DNA from: Rubrivivax sp.
Lineage (GTDB): Bacteria > Pseudomonadota > Gammaproteobacteria > Burkholderiales > Burkholderiaceae_C
Assembly (NCBI GenBank): GCA_027484885.1
Contig: JAIXSD010000057.1
Location: 1-11,275, forward strand
Reading direction: 5' to 3'
Length of the DNA: 11,275 bases
Below the pieces are notes generated by a model, which had not been told where the DNA came from, searched no databases, and saw only the letters and a list, made by a program, of their open reading frames with translations. Position numbers and translations under genes: made by a program. Below, piece after piece: positions 6,703 through 11,275 of this stretch (position 1 is the first letter of the stretch; every line of letters begins with the position of its first letter).

Positions 6703-7248
6703 TCAGGTCGCAGGACCTGCACCTCCCGGTGGCTGATCCTGCACCCCGCGTGCACCCTGCCCGTCCAGGGTGGCGCGGGCGGCGAACAAGGTTGCACGCA
6801 AGGCACCCCACACCCCCGGCTGCCGGCGCCGACTCAGCGGCAGGTAAATCGGCAACAGCTGCCAGCGAAGCCGCTGCAAGGCAGTGGCCGCCGTATCCAC
6901 CGGCTGCGCGCGCAGCACAAGCCAGTCGTCGAAATCAAAGACCGCGGCCAGCCGCAGCTCCACACCCGCGTCACGCGGCGCGCCCGAGGCCTCGCGGTCG
7001 TGCAATCGCCAGCTCTGACCATCCCACAGCAACAAGCGCGGGCGCACACGAGCCATGCGCCAGCCGAGGGCGGCGCACAAAGGCAAGAGCCAGACCGCAT
7101 GCCAGGCTGAAACCCACGGATGCGCCACCACCGCCGCGAGCAGCGAGGCCGCTGCCAGCGCGGCCAGAAACGACACAGCCAGCTGCAAGGCTGGCTGTGG
7201 AAGCACCTCAATCCGGAGCGGCGCTGCGTGACGCGAAGTGGCGTTCAT
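6703..7248 (-). CDS. Small inner-membrane protein, YgfX/CptA-like layout
   Basis: This protein of 181 residues has two adjacent hydrophobic helices at about 22-44 and 48-66, followed by a soluble part. The layout (short N-terminus, helix pair, LLLWDGQSWRL, a DDWLVL strand, then a closing Arg-rich segment) resembles YgfX/CptA-type proteins. That is a match of shape and a few motifs only, not a firm family call. The C-terminal 25 residues are Gly/Ala/Gln-rich and look disordered. It lies 55 bp after fabF with no terminator between, so it may be read from the fabF transcript. The start at 7248 has no strong Shine-Dalgarno but begins shortly before the first helix. In related genomes small membrane genes occur next to rpoE at this place; rpoE is missing here. 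Confidence 0.7.
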   Translation of the reverse strand: MNATSRHAAPLRIEVLPQPALQLAVSFLAALAAASLLAAVVAHPWVSAWHAVWLLPLCAALGWRMARVRPRLLLWDGQSWRLHDREASGAPRDAGVELRLAAVFDFDDWLVLRAQPVDTAATALQRLRWQLLPIYLPLSRRRQPGVWGALRATLFAARATLDGQGARGVQDQPPGGAGPAT

Positions 7249-7303
7249 CGCAGCAGGCTCGGGCTCGGCTTTGAAACAACGAGGCAGCTGGCGCCGCCGG
7301 CAA

Positions 7304-8548
7304 TCAGACCCGCTTGAAGATCAGCGTGCCGTTGGTGCCGCCAAAACCGAAGTTGTTCTTGGCGGCGTACTCGATCTTCATCTGCCGCGCCTCGTTGGCG
7401 CAGTAGTCCAGGTCGCACTCGGGATCCTGGTTGAAGATGTTGATGGTCGGCGGCGCCACTTGGTGGTGCACCGCCAGCACCGTGAACACCGACTCGATGC
7501 CCCCTGCGCCGCCGAGCAAATGCCCGGTCATGGACTTGGTCGAGCTGACCACCAGATTCTTGGCATGGTCACCGAAGGCCAGCTTGATGGCGTTCGTTTC
7601 GTTCACATCACCCAACGGCGTCGAGGTGCCGTGGGCGTTCATGTACTGCACTTGGTCGGCGTTCAGGCCTGCGTTGCGCAGAGCCGCGCGCATCGACCGC
7701 TTGGGACCGTCCACATTGGGCGCGGTCATGTGGTACGCGTCAGCGCCCATGCCAAAGCCAGAGAGCTCGGCATAGATCTTGGCGCCACGCTTCTTGGCAT
7801 GCTCGTACTCTTCCAGCACCAGCACACCGCCGCCCTCACCCAGCACAAAACCGTCACGGTCCTTGTCCCAGGGTCGGGAAGCAGTCTTGGGATCGTCGTT
7901 GCGCGTGGACAGTGCCCGCGCCGAGGCAAAGCCTCCGATGCCCAAGGGCGACACGGTGGATTCCGCGCCACCGGCGATCATCACGTCGGCATCGCCGTAT
8001 TCAATGAGCCGCGCAGCTTGACCGATGGCATGCAAGCCGGTGGTGCAAGCGGTCACGATGGCCAGGTTCGGGCCTTGGAAGCCGAACTTGATCGAGACAT
8101 GGCCCGAGATCATGTTGATGATCGAGGCCGGCACAAAGAAGGGAGAGATGCGACGCGGGCCGCGCGCAACGTACTCGCTGTGGGTTTCTTCGATCAGCGG
8201 CAAGCCGCCGATGCCCGAACCCACGAGCACGCCGATGCGCTCAGCCTGCTCTTCACTCAACTGATCGCCGGTCGGCAGACCGGCATCGCGCACCGCTTGA
8301 ATGGACGCCGCCAATCCGTAATGGATGAAGGTGTCCATGGTCCGCGCTTCTTTGGTGGACATGTAGTCCGCCACATCGAAACCCTTCACCTCACCGGCGA
8401 ACTGACAGGCAAAGGCCGACGGATCAAAGCGGGTGATGCGGTCAATACCGGACTGACCGGCCAGGATGTTGGCCCAGCCTTCAGCGACCGTGTTTCCCAC
8501 GGGGCTGATCAGACCAAGTCCGGTAACTACGACGCGACGACGGCTCAT
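7304..8548 (-). CDS. fabF: 3-oxoacyl-ACP synthase II (KAS II)
   Basis: FabF elongates acyl chains by condensing acyl-ACP with malonyl-ACP and is needed for the C16 to C18 step. The product has 414 residues with the standard opening [16 protein letters not shown]. The active-site cysteine is C168 in VTACTTG, and the catalytic histidines are H306 ([11 protein letters not shown]) and H343 ([14 protein letters not shown]). The glycine-rich end [16 protein letters not shown] is present. It lies 43 bp after acpP, the usual acpP-fabF pairing, and is presumably cotranscribed with it. The ATG at 8548 has no clear Shine-Dalgarno. All catalytic residues are intact. Confidence 0.98.
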   Translation of the reverse strand: MSRRRVVVTGLGLISPVGNTVAEGWANILAGQSGIDRITRFDPSAFACQFAGEVKGFDVADYMSTKEARTMDTFIHYGLAASIQAVRDAGLPTGDQLSEEQAERIGVLVGSGIGGLPLIEETHSEYVARGPRRISPFFVPASIINMISGHVSIKFGFQGPNLAIVTACTTGLHAIGQAARLIEYGDADVMIAGGAESTVSPLGIGGFASARALSTRNDDPKTASRPWDKDRDGFVLGEGGGVLVLEEYEHAKKRGAKIYAELSGFGMGADAYHMTAPNVDGPKRSMRAALRNAGLNADQVQYMNAHGTSTPLGDVNETNAIKLAFGDHAKNLVVSSTKSMTGHLLGGAGGIESVFTVLAVHHQVAPPTINIFNQDPECDLDYCANEARQMKIEYAAKNNFGFGGTNGTLIFKRV

Positions 8549-8591
8549 GCGGTACGGAAATCAGTTGAACAAAGGCTCAAGCGCTGAAGAC

Positions 8592-8831
8592 TCAGGCCTT
8601 TTGGTGCTTGACGGCGTAGTCAATCGCCAGCTGAACGCTGGTGATCTTCTCGGCTTCTTCATCGGGGATTTCGATGCCGAACTCGTCTTCGAGTGCCATC
8701 ACCAATTCCACGGTGTCGAGCGAGTCGGCGCCCAGGTCGGCCACGAAGGCCTTTTCGTTGGTCACATCGGACTCAGGCACGCCGAGTTGCTCGGCGATGA
8801 TTTTCTTGACACGTGCTTCGATATCGCTCAT
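8592..8831 (-). CDS. acpP: Acyl carrier protein
   Basis: AcpP carries growing acyl chains on a phosphopantetheine arm in the cytoplasm and partners FabD, FabH, FabG and FabF. The 79-residue acidic protein has the attachment site S37 in [18 protein letters not shown], followed by the helix IPDEEAEKI. Length and sequence fit the primary fatty-acid ACP, not a polyketide carrier. It has a strong Shine-Dalgarno, GGAGGAG, just before the ATG. A candidate promoter lies 38-43 bp upstream of the ATG, which would let acpP be made above the level of its neighbours. Confidence 0.99.
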   Translation of the reverse strand: MSDIEARVKKIIAEQLGVPESDVTNEKAFVADLGADSLDTVELVMALEDEFGIEIPDEEAEKITSVQLAIDYAVKHQKA

Positions 8832-8833
8832 GA

Positions 8834-8845
8834 CTCCTCCAGGAG
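8834..8845 (-). promoter_or_regulatory. acpP Shine-Dalgarno inside a 12-bp palindrome
   Basis: On the minus strand CTCC-TGGA-GGAG sits 2 bases before the acpP ATG. The right arm is the Shine-Dalgarno itself and the left arm is an anti-Shine-Dalgarno. A 4-bp stem with a 4-base loop could partly hide the ribosome site, although it is weak and may melt readily. Confidence 0.6.
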
Positions 8846-8868
8846 GGGTTTGCTAGGAACAGCCCGGG

Positions 8869-8874
8869 ATTCTA
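8869..8874 (-). promoter_or_regulatory. Candidate acpP promoter, -10 box
   Basis: TAGAAT (8874-8869) followed by CCCGGG resembles the TAGAATCC box upstream of lepA. The -35 is poorly defined (TTAGGC or nearby). The start would be about 8862, giving a leader of about 30 nt. Confidence 0.45.
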
Positions 8875-8951
8875 AGGCCTCTAGGGAGTCGCGCCTAAAA
8901 CAAGGCATTGCGGCACATCAGAGAACCTTCACCGGCCGGGCAAATCCGGTG

Positions 8952-8975
8952 GATGGCGGCGGAACTGCCGCCATC
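8952..8975 (-). other. Perfect 9-bp hairpin between fabG and acpP
   Basis: GATGGCGGC pairs with GCCGCCATC around a 6-base loop, starting 9 bases after the fabG stop. There is no T-run on either side, so it is not a classic terminator. It may mark an RNA processing or stabilising point at the 3' end of the fabD-fabG message. Confidence 0.65.
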
Positions 8976-8984
8976 TCAAATCTG

Positions 8985-9737
8985 TCAGTTCATGAACATG
9001 CCGCCGTTGACATGCAGTTCACTGCCGGTAATGTAGGCTGCCTTCGGTGACGCGAGGAAGGCAACCGCCTCCGCAATTTCCCGCGGCTCGCCCAGGCGGC
9101 CCACCGGGATCTGTGCCAGCAGTGCGGCTTTTTGCGCTTCGGGCAGCACTTCGGTCATGTCGGTGGCGATGAAACCGGGCGCCACGCAGTTGACGGTGAT
9201 GCCGCGGCTGCCCAGTTCGCGCGCCAGCGAGCGCGTCATGCCGGCCACGCCGGCCTTGGCCGCCGCGTAATTGGCCTGGCCCGGGTTGCCCGAGGCGCCG
9301 ACCACCGAGGTGATGCTGATGATGCGGCCATAACGCTGTTTCATCATGGTGCGCATGACGGCACGGCTCATGCGGAACACGGCCTTGAGATTGGTGTCCA
9401 GCACGGCATCCCAATCGTCGTCCTTCATGCGCATGGCCAGGGTGTCGCGTGTGATGCCGGCATTGTTGACCAGCACATGCAGGCCGCCATGGGATTTGAC
9501 GATGCCGTCCACGGCCGCATCCACCGCGGCCGCGTCATTGACATTGAGCACGAGACCCGAGCCACCCAAGGCTGCCAGGGCTTCGCCGATGGCGGCGGCA
9601 CCGGCCTCGCTGGTGGCGGTGCCGATGACCTTGTAGCCTTGCTCGGCCAGGGTCATAGCGATGGAGCGGCCGATGCCGCGGCTGGCGCCGGTGACCAGGG
9701 CCACTTGAGGGGTGCTGCTTGTCGTCGTGTCAGTCAT
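8985..9737 (-). CDS. fabG: 3-oxoacyl-ACP reductase
   Basis: FabG reduces 3-oxoacyl-ACP to 3-hydroxyacyl-ACP with NADPH. The product has 250 residues and is a short-chain dehydrogenase. The cofactor motif is TGASRGIG (16-23), with NNAG at 91-94. The catalytic residues are N116, S144, Y157 and K161 (YAAAK). The substrate-region motif VAPGFIATDMT and the C-terminal ending TGSELHVNGGMFMN are typical of FabG and not of other family members. It starts 43 bp after fabD; a TTTS-rich segment of about 9 residues precedes the Rossmann fold. No terminator-like T-run follows, only the hairpin at 8952-8975. Confidence 0.97.
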   Translation of the reverse strand: MTDTTTSSTPQVALVTGASRGIGRSIAMTLAEQGYKVIGTATSEAGAAAIGEALAALGGSGLVLNVNDAAAVDAAVDGIVKSHGGLHVLVNNAGITRDTLAMRMKDDDWDAVLDTNLKAVFRMSRAVMRTMMKQRYGRIISITSVVGASGNPGQANYAAAKAGVAGMTRSLARELGSRGITVNCVAPGFIATDMTEVLPEAQKAALLAQIPVGRLGEPREIAEAVAFLASPKAAYITGSELHVNGGMFMN

Positions 9738-9780
9738 GATCGTCTTGCGGGTTCAGTAAGAAAGGCGGGCGAGGCGGCGC

Positions 9781-10722
9781 TCAGCCCAGCAGGACGCGCG
9801 CTTCGGCCAGGCTGGCCGGATCCAGCACGGTGGCGCTGATCAGCTCGGCATCGACACGTTTGGCCAGGCCGGCCAGCACCTTGCCCGGGCCGCACTCCAG
9901 CACATGCTGGATGCCCTGCGCCTTCAGCGCCTGCACCACTTCGACCCAGCGCACCGGGCCGAAAGCCTGACGGTACAGCGCATCGCGCAGGCCGGCGGCG
10001 TCGCCGACGGCGGCCACATCGATGTTGTTGATCACCGGGAACTGCAGGGCTGCGAATTCGGTCGTGGCCAGGCGGCCTTGCAGCGCCAGCGCCGCAGGCT
10101 TCATCAAGCTGGAATGGAACGGCGCCGACACCGGCAGCAGCAGCGCGCGCTTGGCGCCCGCAGCCTTGAGCAACTCGCAGGCCTTGTCGACCCCGGCCTT
10201 GGTGCCGGCAATCACGGTCTGCTTGGGGTCGTTGAAATTGGCGGCCTCCACGGCCTCACCGGTGGCGGCGGCCGCGGCAGCGCAGCCTTCAATCACCGCG
10301 GCACTGTCCAGACCCAGAATGGCCGCCATGGCGCCCACGCCCACCGGCACAGCTTCTTGCATCGCCTGGGCACGGAACCGCACCAGAGGCAGCGCCTCGG
10401 CCAGGGTCAGCGCACCGGCCGCCACCAGGGCCGTGTACTCGCCCAGCGAATGGCCGGCCGCAGCCGCCGGCAGCAGGCCGGTTTCAGCCACCCAGGCGCG
10501 GTAGCAGGCAATGCCCGCCGTCAGCATGACGGGCTGGGTGTTGGTGGTCAGGTCCAGCTGCTCTTTTGGGCCGGCCTTGATCAGAGCGCCGATGTCTTCA
10601 CCCAGGGCCTCGGAGGCTTCAGCCAAGGTGCGAGCCACCTCAGGGTGATCGCCCCAGGCGTCCAGCATGCCCACGGTTTGCGAGCCTTGGCCCGGAAAGA
10701 CGAATGCGAACTTTGCGCTCAT
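9781..10722 (-). CDS. fabD: Malonyl-CoA:ACP transacylase
   Basis: FabD moves malonyl from CoA to AcpP. The product has 313 residues (E. coli 309). It opens with FAFVFPGQGSQ; the nucleophile is S92 in GHSLGEY, the substrate Arg is R117, and the catalytic His is H203 in SAPFHSSLM. The C-terminal GPGKVLAGL is present. The frame is open to 10842, but that would run into fabH, and the ATG at 10722 gives the usual family start MSAKFAFVFPGQG. No clear Shine-Dalgarno is visible. It lies 79 bp after fabH and 43 bp before fabG, consistent with one transcript. Residues 147-161 are Ala-rich, a mild expansion. Confidence 0.97.
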   Translation of the reverse strand: MSAKFAFVFPGQGSQTVGMLDAWGDHPEVARTLAEASEALGEDIGALIKAGPKEQLDLTTNTQPVMLTAGIACYRAWVAETGLLPAAAAGHSLGEYTALVAAGALTLAEALPLVRFRAQAMQEAVPVGVGAMAAILGLDSAAVIEGCAAAAAATGEAVEAANFNDPKQTVIAGTKAGVDKACELLKAAGAKRALLLPVSAPFHSSLMKPAALALQGRLATTEFAALQFPVINNIDVAAVGDAAGLRDALYRQAFGPVRWVEVVQALKAQGIQHVLECGPGKVLAGLAKRVDAELISATVLDPASLAEARVLLG

Positions 10723-10801
10723 GATCGTGTGTCGAAAAAATGGAGATGGAATAACTCGGAATTGCGGCGGAGGCAAAAGCCCAGAGGTGCAGCCTGCGGA
10801 A

Positions 10802-11275
10802 TCAGAAGTCCAGCAGCACAGCACCCCAGGTGAAGCCGCCACCCACGCCTTCCAGCATCACGGTGTCTCCGGCCTTGACGCGGCCGTCACGCACCGCCAC
10901 ATCGAGGGCCAGCGGAATTGAAGCGGCCGAGGTGTTGCCGTGCTGATCCACGGTGACCACCACCTTGTCCAGCGGCAACTTCAGCTTCTTGGCCGTGCCC
11001 TGCATGATGCGGATATTGGCCTGATGGGGGATCAGCCAGTCGATGTCGTCCTCGCTGCGGCCGGCCTTCTCCAGCACCGAGCGGGCCACTTTTTCAAGCA
11101 CGCCCACGGCCAGCTTGAACACGGCCTGGCCGTCCATCTTCAGCAGCGGGTCGCCGCTGACCTTGCCGCCGGAAACATGACCCGGCACGCAGAGGATGCC
11201 CGAGTGCTTGCCATCGGCATGCAGCTCGGTGGCCAGGATGCCCGGCGTCTCGCTGGCGCCCAGCACCACGGCGCC
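10802..11275 (-). CDS. fabH: 3-oxoacyl-ACP synthase III, C-terminal part (gene runs off the window)
   Basis: FabH starts fatty-acid synthesis by condensing acetyl-CoA with malonyl-ACP. The last 157 codons are here. Two of the three catalytic residues are visible, His in PHQANIRI and Asn in HGNTSAAS, together with the ending [15 protein letters not shown]. The active-site cysteine lies outside the window. The frame is open through the edge, so the gene is cut by the window and not truncated. It is the first gene of the fabH-fabD-fabG-acpP-fabF order. Confidence 0.97.
   Translation of the reverse strand, partial: GAVVLGASETPGILATELHADGKHSGILCVPGHVSGGKVSGDPLLKMDGQAVFKLAVGVLEKVARSVLEKAGRSEDDIDWLIPHQANIRIMQGTAKKLKLPLDKVVVTVDQHGNTSAASIPLALDVAVRDGRVKAGDTVMLEGVGGGFTWGAVLLDF

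Noticed and set aside
5180..6736. 518-codon plus-strand frame opposite mucD
   Set aside because: It mirrors the mucD coding frame and has no motif or ribosome site; the same applies to the 449-codon frame opposite fabF (7238-8587).
9781..10842. Longer fabD start at 10842
   Set aside because: It would overlap fabH and add 40 unrelated residues; MSAKFAFVFPGQG at 10722 is the standard start.

Overview
The window looks like a piece of a high-GC betaproteobacterial chromosome, most likely order Burkholderiales. The evidence is the protein motifs together with the gene order. Every supported gene is on the minus strand, so transcription runs from position 11275 towards 1. In that direction the order is fabH (3' part) - fabD - fabG - acpP - fabF - a YgfX-like membrane protein gene - mucD (DegP/HtrA-type protease) - lepA - lepB - a DUF4845 gene - rnc - era (5' part). 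This joins the type II fatty-acid synthesis cluster to an envelope protease gene and then to the lepA-lepB-rnc-era translation, secretion and RNA-processing cluster. It is core chromosome: I see no insertion sequence, phage gene, CRISPR array, tRNA or rRNA.

Region 7304-11275 makes fatty acids. FabD loads malonyl onto AcpP, FabH starts chains, FabF elongates them and FabG reduces the 3-keto product. acpP has its own probable promoter, a perfect 9-bp hairpin between it and fabG, and a strong Shine-Dalgarno sequence inside a short palindrome. Region 6425-7303 holds one small two-helix membrane protein gene and a 278-bp gap. In many Burkholderiales the envelope-stress genes rpoE-rseA-rseB lie between fabF and mucD, but none of them is here. 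Region 4949-6424 is the periplasmic protease MucD, followed by a good rho-independent terminator.

Region 4383-4948 is a 566-bp gene-free stretch and the most interesting part of the window. Reading on the minus strand, it has the mucD terminator, a TAGAAT-type promoter with a hairpin at its predicted start, two tandem DnaA-box-like 9-mers 11 bp apart, a TACAAT-type promoter, and a compact two-hairpin element ending in eight Ts. That last unit could be a small RNA of about 65 nt or a transcription attenuator in the lepA leader.

Region 1-4382 holds lepA (EF4), lepB (signal peptidase I), a one-helix DUF4845 protein whose N-terminus resembles a prepilin, rnc (RNase III), and the start of era. 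era overlaps rnc by 4 bp and encodes a low-complexity N-terminal extension of about 70 residues built partly from a 12-bp tandem repeat. No clearly new multi-gene system is visible. The points worth following are the lepA leader/sRNA candidate, the missing sigma-E module, the Era extension and the DUF4845 prepilin-like segment.
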